Shown here: positions 1 through 6,780 of the stretch, piece after piece | Position numbering within the stretch: the first letter of the stretch is position 1 | How the letters are laid out: the number at the start of each line of letters is the position of its first letter | Notes under the pieces: generated by a model | What the model was told of the DNA's origin: nothing | Database searches by the model: none | The model's input: only the letters and a program-made list of their open reading frames with translations | Translations under genes and position numbers: made by a program | Source: Lautropia sp. | GTDB lineage: Bacteria > Pseudomonadota > Gammaproteobacteria > Burkholderiales > Burkholderiaceae_E | Direction of reading: 5' to 3' | Length of the DNA stretch: 6,836 nt | Assembly: GCA_013813615.1 (NCBI GenBank) | Contig: JACCRJ010000607.1 | Coordinates: forward strand, 1 to 6,836

Positions 1-324
1 CTGCAGGCCTGCGGCGTCGACGAAGCGACCTTTGCCGACGAGGTCGGCCGGCGTTCATTTTCGGCAGCCACCCGCCGCGCGGTTGCTGTCGAAAGCCGTC
101 GCGCCCGCGAACAGCTCCTGGCAGGACGGCCGCTGGTCGAGCGCGTGCCGGTTCGTCTCGGTTGGGAGTTGCGTTTCATCATCGGCGGGGCGCTGCAGAT
201 CCTGGACCGGCTGCGTGCCATCGACCACGACGTGGCCGCGGCCCGGCCCCGGCTCGGCTGGCGGGATGCGCCGGCGCTGCTGCACAAGGCGCTCACGCTG
301 TCGCGGCAGCAGCCGGATCGCTGA
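1..324 (+). CDS. hpnC: Squalene synthase HpnC, C-terminal part (5' end outside window)
   Basis: This frame is open from the first base to a TGA at 322-324 and gives the last 107 residues of a protein whose family is usually about 280-300 residues, so roughly the first two thirds are missing. HpnC is a class I trans-isoprenyl diphosphate synthase-like enzyme that converts presqualene diphosphate (from HpnD) to hydroxysqualene, which HpnE then reduces. The aspartate-rich active-site motifs lie upstream and cannot be checked. What is visible is the typical HpnC tail: an Arg-rich helix (fragment residues 25-39), then GWELRF (54-59), a helix with ILDRL (67-71), and the family-like ending RPRLGWRDAPALL (82-94). 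The stop shares its A with the ATG of hpnD (TGATG), which supports co-translation. The assignment rests on this ending plus the HpnD-HpnE neighbours, and the context makes it strong. Confidence 0.85.
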   Translation: MQACGVDEATFADEVGRRSFSAATRRAVAVESRRAREQLLAGRPLVERVPVRLGWELRFIIGGALQILDRLRAIDHDVAAARPRLGWRDAPALLHKALTLSRQQPDR

Positions 325-1193
325 TGACGCCGGAGCAATACTGCCAGGACAAGGCGGCTCGCAGCGGCTCGAGCTTCTATTACAGCTTCCTGTTCCTGCC
401 GCCGGAGCGGCGCCGCGCCATCACCGCCCTCTATGCCTTCTGCCGCGAGGTGGACGACGTCGTCGACGAGATCCACGACAAGACCATCGCGGCCTCCAAA
501 CTGGCCTGGTGGCGGCTGGAAGTGGAGCGGCTCTATGCGGGTGAACCGAGCCATCCCGTCACCCGTGCGTTGCAGCCGCACCTCGAGCCCTTCGGTATCG
601 CCCGCAAGCAGCTGATCGAAGTGATCGACGGTATGCAGATGGACCTCGACCAGAACCGCTATCTCGACTTCGAGGGGTTGCGCCTTTACTGCCGGCGGGT
701 GGCCGGCGTCATCGGCGAGTTGTCGGCGTCGATCTTCGGCTACCGGGACCCCCTCACGCTGCGCTATGCCGACGAACTCGGCCTTGCATTCCAGCTGACC
801 AACATCATCCGCGACGTCGGCGAAGACGCGCGGGTCGGCCGGGTCTACATCCCGCTCGACGACCTTCAGCGCCACGGCCTGGCCGCGCACCAGCTGCTCG
901 CGGCGCGCGCTGCCGACCAGGACAGCGAGGTGTTTCGCGCCATGATGCGGGATCAGGTCAGCCGCGCCCGCGGACACTACCGCAAGGCCTTCGAGCTGCT
1001 TCCGGAAGTCGACCGACGGGCGCAGCGGCCGGGGCTGATCATGTCGGCCATCTATTCGGCGCTGCTCGACGAGATCGAGCGCGACCAGTACCGGGTACTG
1101 ACCCAGCGCATTGCGCTGACACCGCTGAGAAAACTCTGGCTGGCGTGGCGCACCTGGGTAAACGGCAGGCCCCCCCGGATCGCGGGCCACTGA
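324..1193 (+). CDS. hpnD: Presqualene diphosphate synthase HpnD
   Basis: This 289-residue protein has the normal length for the squalene/phytoene synthase family. HpnD condenses two farnesyl diphosphates to presqualene diphosphate, the first committed step to squalene and hopanoids, at the cytosolic face of the membrane. Both Mg-diphosphate binding motifs are present: DDVVDE at residues 44-49, in the context FCREVDD, and NIIRDVGED at 160-168, followed by the expected ARVGRVYIP stretch (169-177). The MQMDLD segment (104-109) and YCRRVAG (122-128) also fit the family. The frame is open upstream to 162, but the ATG at 324 is chosen because it lies in a TGATG junction with hpnC and is followed at once by the usual MTPEQYC-like N-terminus. 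No strong Shine-Dalgarno is seen, so translation probably depends on coupling. A run of seven C at 1170-1176 lies six codons before the stop. Confidence 0.95.
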   Translation: MTPEQYCQDKAARSGSSFYYSFLFLPPERRRAITALYAFCREVDDVVDEIHDKTIAASKLAWWRLEVERLYAGEPSHPVTRALQPHLEPFGIARKQLIEVIDGMQMDLDQNRYLDFEGLRLYCRRVAGVIGELSASIFGYRDPLTLRYADELGLAFQLTNIIRDVGEDARVGRVYIPLDDLQRHGLAAHQLLAARAADQDSEVFRAMMRDQVSRARGHYRKAFELLPEVDRRAQRPGLIMSAIYSALLDEIERDQYRVLTQRIALTPLRKLWLAWRTWVNGRPPRIAGH

Positions 1194-2635
1194 TGCCGCG
1201 CCCGGGCACCGACGCGGTGACCGTGATCGGCGCCGGCTGGGCGGGACTGGCGGCAGCGATCCATCTCGTGCGCGCCGGCCGCAGCGTGCGGCTGCTCGAC
1301 GCCGCACCGCAGGCGGGCGGCCGCGCCCGCCGGATCACGCTCCAGTGGGAGCATCCGGCGGAGGGCGTGAATCCGGTCGAGCTGGACAACGGGCAGCACC
1401 TGCTGCTTGGCGCCTACACCGAGGTGCTGCAACTTCTCGAAGTGATCGGCGCGATGGAGGAGCCTCGCCTGCAGCGCCGGCCGATGCGGCTGGCAAGCAG
1501 CAGTGGACTGCTGATGGAGCGGCCGGGCTTTGCCAGCGACAGGCTCGGCACCGCGGGTAGCGCAATTGCCGGCGCCGTGCTGGCGCCGTTGTCGCCGCTG
1601 CTCGGCCTGGTCCGGGCGCAGGGCCTGTCTGCGGGGTCACGGTGGGCGATGGTGCGGGTCTTTGCGCAGCTTCGTCTCGCCGGCTGGCGTCCGCCGCCTG
1701 GGGTCAGCACGGTTGCCGAGTGGTACCGTCAAGCCCGGCAGCCAGCGGAGCTGGTGGAACGGATATGGCAGCCGCTGGTGATCAGTGCGCTGAACACGCC
1801 GGCTGACCGTGCCTGCGCTCGCACTTTCCTGAGGGTGCTGCGGGACAGCCTGGGCGGGCCGCCGGGCGCGAGCGATTTCGTCCTGCCGCTGCGCGACCTG
1901 AGCGACCTGTTCGTCGACCCCGCGCTCGGCTGGCTGCGCCAGCACGGCGCCGAGCTGATGCTGCGCAGCGACGTGCGGCGCATCGAGCGAGGCGGGACCT
2001 GCCGCTATCGGGTCGTCGGCAGCGACCGCAACACCGACAACCCGCTGTCGATCGAGTGCCGGCAGGTGATCCTGGCGACGCCACCGTACGCCAGCGCGCG
2101 TCTGCTCGAAGGCGTTGCCGAGCCATCGCTGGTCGCCGAGCTGAACCGGTTCCAGTACTTGCCGATCACCACCGCCTACCTCGGCTGGCCGCACGAGGCG
2201 CTGGCCCCGAAGGACGGGTTTCAGGAACCGATCGTGCCGGCGCTGATGTCGCTGCGTGAATCGGCTGCGGAGCATCGCTTTGCGCAATGGTTCTTCGACC
2301 GCGGCCCGCAGGCCCACTGGCGGATCGCCGCCCTGGTCCTGAGCGATAGCCGGGCTGCCCGCGAGCTCGGCGACAACCAGCTGGGCGAGGCGCTGACGCG
2401 CCAGGTCACGGATGAACTGGCGCTGCCCGCGCCGATGCAGCTGAGTCTGATCCACGAAAAGCGCGCCACCATCGCCTGCACGCCCGATCGGCCCCGACTG
2501 CTGCCGGACGCCGCCGGCCCGCGTCTGCGCGGGCTGGCGTTGGCGGGCGACTACATGTACGGCGACTATCCGGCGACACTCGAAGGCGCCGTGCGCAGCG
2601 GGCGCGTGGCCGCCGAGGCCGTCGCCGGGGGGTGA
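1193..2635 (+). CDS. hpnE: Hydroxysqualene dehydroxylase HpnE (squalene-associated FAD-dependent desaturase family)
   Basis: This 480-residue flavoprotein resembles phytoene desaturase and amine oxidase. In the HpnCDE pathway it removes the hydroxyl of hydroxysqualene to give squalene, the substrate of squalene-hopene cyclase. An N-terminal Rossmann dinucleotide site is clear: VIGAGWAG (residues 11-18) with the GxGxxG glycines at 13, 15 and 18, an acidic residue ending the second strand (Asp36), and the GGRAR motif (42-46). The C-terminus carries the second FAD contact expected in the family, GDYMYGDYPATLEGA (about 452-466). An in-frame ATG at 1145 would add 16 residues and overlap hpnD by 49 bases. 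The ATG at 1193 is preferred because of the TGATG junction and because it places the GxGxxG close to the N-terminus. A six-G run precedes the TGA. It is the last gene of the visible hpnCDE unit and converges with radA. Confidence 0.93.
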   Translation: MPRPGTDAVTVIGAGWAGLAAAIHLVRAGRSVRLLDAAPQAGGRARRITLQWEHPAEGVNPVELDNGQHLLLGAYTEVLQLLEVIGAMEEPRLQRRPMRLASSSGLLMERPGFASDRLGTAGSAIAGAVLAPLSPLLGLVRAQGLSAGSRWAMVRVFAQLRLAGWRPPPGVSTVAEWYRQARQPAELVERIWQPLVISALNTPADRACARTFLRVLRDSLGGPPGASDFVLPLRDLSDLFVDPALGWLRQHGAELMLRSDVRRIERGGTCRYRVVGSDRNTDNPLSIECRQVILATPPYASARLLEGVAEPSLVAELNRFQYLPITTAYLGWPHEALAPKDGFQEPIVPALMSLRESAAEHRFAQWFFDRGPQAHWRIAALVLSDSRAARELGDNQLGEALTRQVTDELALPAPMQLSLIHEKRATIACTPDRPRLLPDAAGPRLRGLALAGDYMYGDYPATLEGAVRSGRVAAEAVAGG

Positions 2636-2694
2636 TCGGAAGGCCTGCGGTATCGCAGAAGGTCAGCGCTGCCGGCGGCATTGCCGCCCGACCC
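2636..2694. terminator. Convergent hpnE/radA gap with two short inverted repeats, possible bidirectional terminator
   Basis: This 59-base gap lies between two convergent stop codons. It holds CTGCG-GTAT-CGCAG (2645-2658; 5-bp stem, 4-base loop) and GGCGGC-ATT-GCCGCC (2674-2688; 6-bp perfect stem, 3-base loop). The second ends six bases from the radA stop. Neither is followed by a T-run on either strand, so neither is a textbook intrinsic terminator. The position makes a role in ending or stabilising both transcripts plausible, but this is inference. Confidence 0.35.
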
Positions 2695-4077
2695 CTACCA
2701 TGCCGCGGCGAGCGCTTCCTCTATCCGGTCCGCCGCCACGACTTCGAGTCCTTCGATCCCGCGCTTCGGCGCATTCGCCCGGGGCGCGATCACCTTGCCG
2801 AAGCCGAGCTTGACCGCTTCGCGCAGCCGCTCCTGACCCCGCGGTGATGGCCGGATCTCTCCGGTCAGGCCGATCTCGCCGAACACCGCGAGCCCGCGCG
2901 GCAACGCGCGATTCTTCAGCGACGACAGGATGGCCAGCACCACCGCGAGGTCGGCCGCCGGCTCGGTGATCCGCACGCCGCCGACGGCGTTGACGAAGAC
3001 GTCCTGATCGTACGCCTGGACGCCGGCATGCCGGTGCAGCACCGCCAGCAGCAGGGCCAGCCGCGTCGCGTCGAGTCCGACGGACAGGCGCCGCGGCTGA
3101 GGCGCATGGGCGGTGTCGACCAATGCCTGGATCTCCACCAGGAGCGGCCGGGTGCCTTCCTGCGTCACCAGCACGCACGATCCCGGCACCGGCTGCGCAT
3201 GCTGTGACAGAAACATCGCCGACGGATTGCTTACCGCGCGCAGGCCGCGGTCGGTCATCGCGAAGACACCCAGTTCGTTGACGGCGCCGAAGCGGTTCTT
3301 GATCGCCCGCACCAGGCGGAAGGTCGAGTGGCTGTCGCCTTCGAAGTAGAGCACTGTGTCCACCATGTGCTCCAGGACCCGCGGCCCCGCGAGTGCTCCT
3401 TCCTTGGTCACATGGCCGATCATCACCACCGTGACGCCCTGCTGCTTGGCCATGCGCGTCAGCTGCGCGGCACAATCACGCACTTGCGCGATCGAGCCCG
3501 GCGCCGACTGCAGCTGGTCGGTGAACACCGTCTGGATTGAATCGATCACCACCACCGACGGCAGGTGCTGCTGGATCGCGGCGTTGATACGCTCGAGCGA
3601 GATCTCCGCAAGCATCGGAAGGCGCGAGCCGTCGACGCCGAGGCGGGCCGCCCGCAGCGCCACCTGGCTGAGCGACTCCTCGCCGGACACGTAGAGCACC
3701 TTGCTGGCCTGGGATAGGCTCGCCAGTGCCTGCAGCAGCAGCGTCGATTTGCCGATGCCCGGGTCGCCGCCGATCAGCACCACCGAACCCGGCACCAGGC
3801 CGCCGCCGAGGACCCGGTCGAACTCCTCGAGCCCGGTGGCCAGACGCGGCGACGACTCCACCGCGACGTCGGCAAGGAACTCGACGGTGCTGGGGGCGGC
3901 CAGGGACTCGAAGCGGCTCGCCGGCGCACGCTCGACCTTGGTCTCCTCCAGCGTGTTCCAGGCGCTGCAGGCCGGGCACTGCCCCTGCCACTTGGCCGAT
4001 GCGGCACTGCATTCGCGGCAGACGTAGTGGCTCTTGGCTTCGCGACGGTCGCGGTCGCCGTGCTTGCTGCCGATCAT
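2695..4077 (-). CDS. radA: DNA repair protein RadA (branch-migration ATPase)
   Basis: This 460-residue protein has the normal length for RadA (also called Sms), a hexameric ATPase that drives branch migration in homologous recombination and repair. Domains in order: an N-terminal C4 zinc finger with Cys20, Cys23, Cys34 and Cys37 (VCREC and CPAC); a RecA-like ATPase with Walker A GGDPGIGKST (103-112) and Walker B VVVIDS (175-180); the RadA-specific KNRFG motif (260-264); and a C-terminal Lon-like domain with DVFVNAVGG (359-367). By eye TEPAADL (371-377) replaces the Lon GPSAG, so the catalytic Ser position is Ala, as is normal for this non-proteolytic family. The frame is open far upstream through alr, but that stretch is shadow. 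The ATG at 4077 is chosen because it overlaps the alr stop (ATGA) and places the zinc finger 20 residues from the start. Confidence 0.97.
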   Translation of the reverse strand: MIGSKHGDRDRREAKSHYVCRECSAASAKWQGQCPACSAWNTLEETKVERAPASRFESLAAPSTVEFLADVAVESSPRLATGLEEFDRVLGGGLVPGSVVLIGGDPGIGKSTLLLQALASLSQASKVLYVSGEESLSQVALRAARLGVDGSRLPMLAEISLERINAAIQQHLPSVVVIDSIQTVFTDQLQSAPGSIAQVRDCAAQLTRMAKQQGVTVVMIGHVTKEGALAGPRVLEHMVDTVLYFEGDSHSTFRLVRAIKNRFGAVNELGVFAMTDRGLRAVSNPSAMFLSQHAQPVPGSCVLVTQEGTRPLLVEIQALVDTAHAPQPRRLSVGLDATRLALLLAVLHRHAGVQAYDQDVFVNAVGGVRITEPAADLAVVLAILSSLKNRALPRGLAVFGEIGLTGEIRPSPRGQERLREAVKLGFGKVIAPRANAPKRGIEGLEVVAADRIEEALAAAW

Positions 4078-5174
4078 GTCGCCACCTGGTCGAAGTCTTC
4101 CGTGACCTCGCGCCTCACGCGCGCGGTGACTGCGCACAGCAGGTCGTAACCGATCGTCCCGGCACCAGCAGCCACCTCGTCGACGTGGACCCTGCTGCCC
4201 CACAGTTCCACCGGCGTGCCGACGACAGCGGCCGGCAACGCGCTGATGTCGGCGGCGAGCATGTCCATCGAGACGCGGCCGACCGTACGGGTGCGCACGC
4301 CGCCGACGGCGATCGGCGTGCCGGTGGGTGCCAGCCGAGGATAGCCGTCGGCATAGCCGCAGCTGACGATGCCGACGCGCATCGCTGACGCGGCGGTGAA
4401 GTTCGACCCATAACCGACCGAATCGCCCGGTTGCAGATCCTGGACGGCGATCAGGCTGCTGGTCAGGCGCATGGCAGGCCGAAACCCGAACGAGGCGGCG
4501 CTGCGGTCGGCGAACGGTGTAGCGCCGTACAGCACGATGCCCGGCCGCACCCAGTCCCGTTGGCTGTGCGGCAAGGTCAGCAGCGCCGCCGAGTTGGCCA
4601 GGCTGCGCTCGCCCGGCAGCCCCGCGGTTGCTTCGTCGAAACGCTGCATCGGCGCCAGCGCGCCCCCCGGGAGGTCGGCGTTTGCGAAGTGCGTCATGAC
4701 GCCTACCGACGCGACCAGGCGGCAATGGCTCAAACGAGCATGCAACGGCCTTGCGGCTGCTGCCGGCACGCCGAGTCGGTTGAGGCCGGTGTTGATCTTC
4801 AGGTAGACGGGTAGTGGCGGACCCGCACCGGCGCCGGCACTTGCTTCCAGCCAGGCCACCTGCTCCAGGTCATGGACCACCAGCGACAGGCCGAGTCGCG
4901 ACGCGAGCGCAACGTCGGCGGCCTCGAAGGCGCCCTCGATCATCAGGATCGGCCGCGTCCAGCCCGCTTCGCGCAGCGCAAACGCGCCCTCGAACTCGAG
5001 CAGCGCCAGCCCCTGCGCCTTGTCGAAGCCGCGCATCGCTGCGAGCAGCCCATGTCCATACCCGTTGGCCTTGACCACGCCCCAGACACGGGCGCCGGGC
5101 GCAGCCTGCTTCACCTGCCACAGATTGTGCGCAAGCGCGCCGATCGACGTGGTAGCGGTAGTGTTTCGACTCAT
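4074..5174 (-). CDS. alr: Alanine racemase (PLP-dependent)
   Basis: This 366-residue cytosolic enzyme has the usual length and interconverts L- and D-alanine, supplying D-alanine for peptidoglycan. It has an N-terminal PLP-binding TIM barrel and a C-terminal beta domain. The PLP Schiff-base lysine is Lys35 in VVKANGYGHG (33-42). Arg210 in VRPGIVLYG matches the residue that contacts the PLP pyridine nitrogen. The second catalytic base is Tyr255 in SVGYGSNF (252-259). SMDM (302-305) carries the substrate-pocket Met, and YDLLC (343-347) near the end is typical. The sequence cannot separate the biosynthetic (Alr) from the catabolic (DadX) role; no dadA lies next to it and linkage to radA favours the housekeeping role. 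The ATG at 5174 gives a standard N-terminus, although no clear Shine-Dalgarno precedes it. It is the first gene of an alr-radA unit, joined by a 4-base ATGA overlap. Confidence 0.96.
   Translation of the reverse strand: MSRNTTATTSIGALAHNLWQVKQAAPGARVWGVVKANGYGHGLLAAMRGFDKAQGLALLEFEGAFALREAGWTRPILMIEGAFEAADVALASRLGLSLVVHDLEQVAWLEASAGAGAGPPLPVYLKINTGLNRLGVPAAAARPLHARLSHCRLVASVGVMTHFANADLPGGALAPMQRFDEATAGLPGERSLANSAALLTLPHSQRDWVRPGIVLYGATPFADRSAASFGFRPAMRLTSSLIAVQDLQPGDSVGYGSNFTAASAMRVGIVSCGYADGYPRLAPTGTPIAVGGVRTRTVGRVSMDMLAADISALPAAVVGTPVELWGSRVHVDEVAAGAGTIGYDLLCAVTARVRREVTEDFDQVAT
4082..4087 (-). promoter_or_regulatory. Possible ribosome binding site for radA
   Basis: On the minus strand AGGTGG lies four bases upstream of the radA ATG, inside the last codons of alr. 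It is only a partial match to the consensus AGGAGG and the spacing is short. It supports the chosen start at 4077 together with the ATGA stop-start overlap. Confidence 0.35.
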
Positions 5175-5194
5175 CCGAACGGGTCCGACTGCGT

Positions 5195-5200
5195 TTAATA
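5195..5200 (-). promoter_or_regulatory. Possible -10 element upstream of alr
   Basis: On the minus strand TATTAA lies 20 bases upstream of the alr ATG in otherwise GC-rich DNA. No recognisable -35 box lies 16-18 bases further upstream; that position reads CCGCGG. Use of this site would give a leader of only about 14 bases. This is a weak call based on local AT content. Confidence 0.22.
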
Positions 5201-5349
5201 CTGGCTGAAGCTGTTGCCCGCGGGCGCCACGGCGGCTGCAGGTCGTGCTGCGCGTGTCCGCCGCAGCTCCAGGCTATTGTGCCTGCGGCCGGTGCGATGT
5301 CGTCACTGGCGGGCATTCGGGCCCGGGGCGGGTCCGCGAGGCTTCATGT

Positions 5350-5355
5350 TATAAC
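5350..5355 (+). promoter_or_regulatory. Possible -10 element upstream of lplT
   Basis: TATAAC on the plus strand is the closest match to a sigma-70 -10 box in the divergent gap. No convincing -35 box lies at the right distance. The GCCCG-GACA-CGGGC hairpin (5359-5372) begins three bases downstream, so it would overlap the predicted transcription start. The leader to the lplT ATG would be about 130 bases. The call is weak. Confidence 0.22.
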
Positions 5356-5493
5356 CACGCCCGGACACGGGCCTGTGAGCGATCCAGCGTTCAACGGGCT
5401 GAGGCTGGGCAACCGACCGACTGGAAGACAAGGACAAGCCGCGATCGCCGCATCTGCCACACCTGCGACATCCGCAACCGCGATTCCCCGCGA

Positions 5494-6780
5494 ATGAAGC
5501 GCGGCTTCTACACGATCATGGCCGCGCAGTTCTTCTCGTCGCTGGCCGACAACGCGCTGCTGATCGCCGCGATGGCGCTCCTGGCCGAGTTGCATTCGCC
5601 GGAATGGACGGTGCCGCTGCTCAAGCTCTTCTTCACCATCTCCTATGTGATGCTCGCGCCATTCGTGGGTGCCTTCGCGGATTCGATGCCCAAGGGCCGG
5701 GTGATGCTGGTCACGAACTTCGTCAAGATCTTCGGCTGCGCGCTGCTGTTCTGGACGGTCCATCCGCTGCTGGCCTACGCCGTCGTCGGCTTCGGGGCGG
5801 CGGCCTACTCGCCGGCCAAGTACGGCATCCTCACGGAGCTGCTGCCAGCGGAGAAGCTGGTCGCGGCCAATGGCTGGATCGAAGGCACCACGGTCGCCTC
5901 CATCATTCTCGGCACGCTGCTCGGCGGCGCCCTGATCGCGCCGCGCCTGTCGGCCAGCCTGCTGGCGCTCGACATGCCGCTGGTCGACACCGGCATCACC
6001 AGTCCTGCCGAAGCGGCGATTGCGGCGATCGCCGCGATCTACCTGCTGGCGGCCCTGTTCAACCTGCGGATCCCCGACACCGGCGCACGTTACCCGCATC
6101 AGCAGCACCATCCGGTCAAGCTGGTACGCGAGTTCATTCACTGCAACTTCACGCTGTGGCGCGACAAGCTCGGGCAGATTTCCCTGGCGGTGACCACCCT
6201 CTTCTGGGGAGCCGGCGCGACGCTGCAGTTCATCGTCCTGAAGTGGGCGCAGATCCATCTCGGCATGCGCCTCGACCAGGCGGCGGTGCTGCAGGGAATC
6301 GTCGCATTGGGCGTGGCGGTCGGCGCAACCGGCGCCGCCTCCGCCCTGCCGCTGAGGCGATCGCTGCGCGTCCTGCCCTGCGGCGTCGCGATGGGACTGA
6401 TGGTGCCGATGATGACGATCGTCTCCTCGACGCCGGTTGCGTACGGAATGCTGGTGATCATCGGGGCGCTCGCCGGCTTTTTCGTCGTCCCGATGAACGC
6501 GCTGCTGCAGCACCGGGGCTACGTGCTGATGAGCGCTGGCCACTCGATCGCCGTGCAGAACTTCAACGAGAACCTGAACATCCTGCTGATGCTCTCGCTC
6601 TACGCACTTCTGCTCAAGGTTGACCTGCACATCAACACCATCGTCGTGTTGTTCGGACTGTCGGTAGCCGCGGCGATGATCCTGGTCATGCGGCGCCACC
6701 GCGCCAACCAGCGCAATTTCGATTCGGAGGCGCTGATCGGCAGGCAGCCGGAGGCGGCGACGGGCGAAATCAAGCCCTGA
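5494..6780 (+). CDS. lplT: Lysophospholipid transporter LplT (MFS)
   Basis: This 428-residue polytopic inner-membrane protein of the major facilitator superfamily is about 30 residues longer than the E. coli protein (397). LplT flips lysophospholipids from the outer to the inner leaflet so that they can be re-acylated. Family hallmarks are the N-terminus MKRGFYTIMAAQFFSSLADN with ALL following, MFS motif A-like GAFADSMPKGRVM (59-71), SPAKYGILTELLP (106-118), ANGWIEGTT (125-133), PMNALLQHRG (333-342) and QNFNENLNILLMLSLY (355-370). Many hydrophobic helices span residues 8-395, and the tail from 399 is polar. The ATG at 5494 is chosen because the family N-terminus starts there, although no Shine-Dalgarno is visible just upstream. 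It is divergent from alr. The partner acyltransferase gene aas, adjacent in E. coli, is not within the 56 bases that follow. Confidence 0.94.
   Translation: MKRGFYTIMAAQFFSSLADNALLIAAMALLAELHSPEWTVPLLKLFFTISYVMLAPFVGAFADSMPKGRVMLVTNFVKIFGCALLFWTVHPLLAYAVVGFGAAAYSPAKYGILTELLPAEKLVAANGWIEGTTVASIILGTLLGGALIAPRLSASLLALDMPLVDTGITSPAEAAIAAIAAIYLLAALFNLRIPDTGARYPHQQHHPVKLVREFIHCNFTLWRDKLGQISLAVTTLFWGAGATLQFIVLKWAQIHLGMRLDQAAVLQGIVALGVAVGATGAASALPLRRSLRVLPCGVAMGLMVPMMTIVSSTPVAYGMLVIIGALAGFFVVPMNALLQHRGYVLMSAGHSIAVQNFNENLNILLMLSLYALLLKVDLHINTIVVLFGLSVAAAMILVMRRHRANQRNFDSEALIGRQPEAATGEIKP

Larger units (their letters stand above)
5175..5493. other. Divergent intergenic region between alr and lplT
   Basis: This 319-base region contains no gene I can support. 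It must hold the start signals for both alr (leftward) and lplT (rightward). It contains two AT-rich hexamers resembling -10 boxes and three small GCCCG/CGGGC dyads: GCCCGCGGGC (5216-5225), CGGGCCCG (5318-5325) and GCCCG-GACA-CGGGC (5359-5372). The lplT frame stays open upstream to a GTG at 5245. That would add 83 residues of Arg- and Cys-containing, non-hydrophobic sequence with no likeness to the family, so I treat it as untranslated. I see no tRNA, riboswitch fold or repeat array. Confidence 0.6.

Noticed and set aside
359..377. Lon protease activity or a truncated protease in RadA (residues 359-377 of the protein)
   Set aside because: The Lon-like domain is standard in RadA and lacks the catalytic serine, so it is not evidence of a separate or broken protease. 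The numbers in this entry are residue positions.
313..1183. The 9-mer CCGGATCGC occurs just before both hpnD (313-321) and hpnE (1175-1183), suggesting a shared regulatory site
   Set aside because: The distances to the two start codons differ (2 and 9 bases), both copies encode ordinary C-terminal residues, and the sequence is made of words common in GC-rich DNA.
1637..2455. A 272-codon minus-strand frame opposite hpnE
   Set aside because: It has a Gln/Arg-rich shadow composition without motifs, while HpnE on the plus strand has intact FAD motifs at both ends.
4078..4725. Upstream extension of the radA frame by 216 codons through alr
   Set aside because: It overlaps alr in another frame, has low-complexity Arg/Gly-rich sequence, and would put the zinc finger in mid-protein. 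The ATGA junction and family length fix the start at 4077.
5245..5493. In-frame upstream extension of lplT from a GTG, with CxC- and CxxC-like cysteines that resemble a metal site
   Set aside because: The cysteines are irregularly spaced, the stretch is Arg-rich and hydrophilic, and LplT proteins normally begin at the MKRGFYT position. Non-coding DNA read in an open frame explains it better.
5604..6623. A 339-codon plus-strand frame inside lplT
   Set aside because: It is rich in Arg, Ala and Gly with no membrane helices or motifs, and is a frame-shifted reading of lplT.
5344..6699. A 451-codon open frame on the minus strand opposite the whole of lplT
   Set aside because: It is rich in Arg, His, Gln and Asp, has no recognisable domain, and mirrors lplT codons. 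Long antisense frames are expected in GC-rich genes, and LplT is a clear family match on the other strand.
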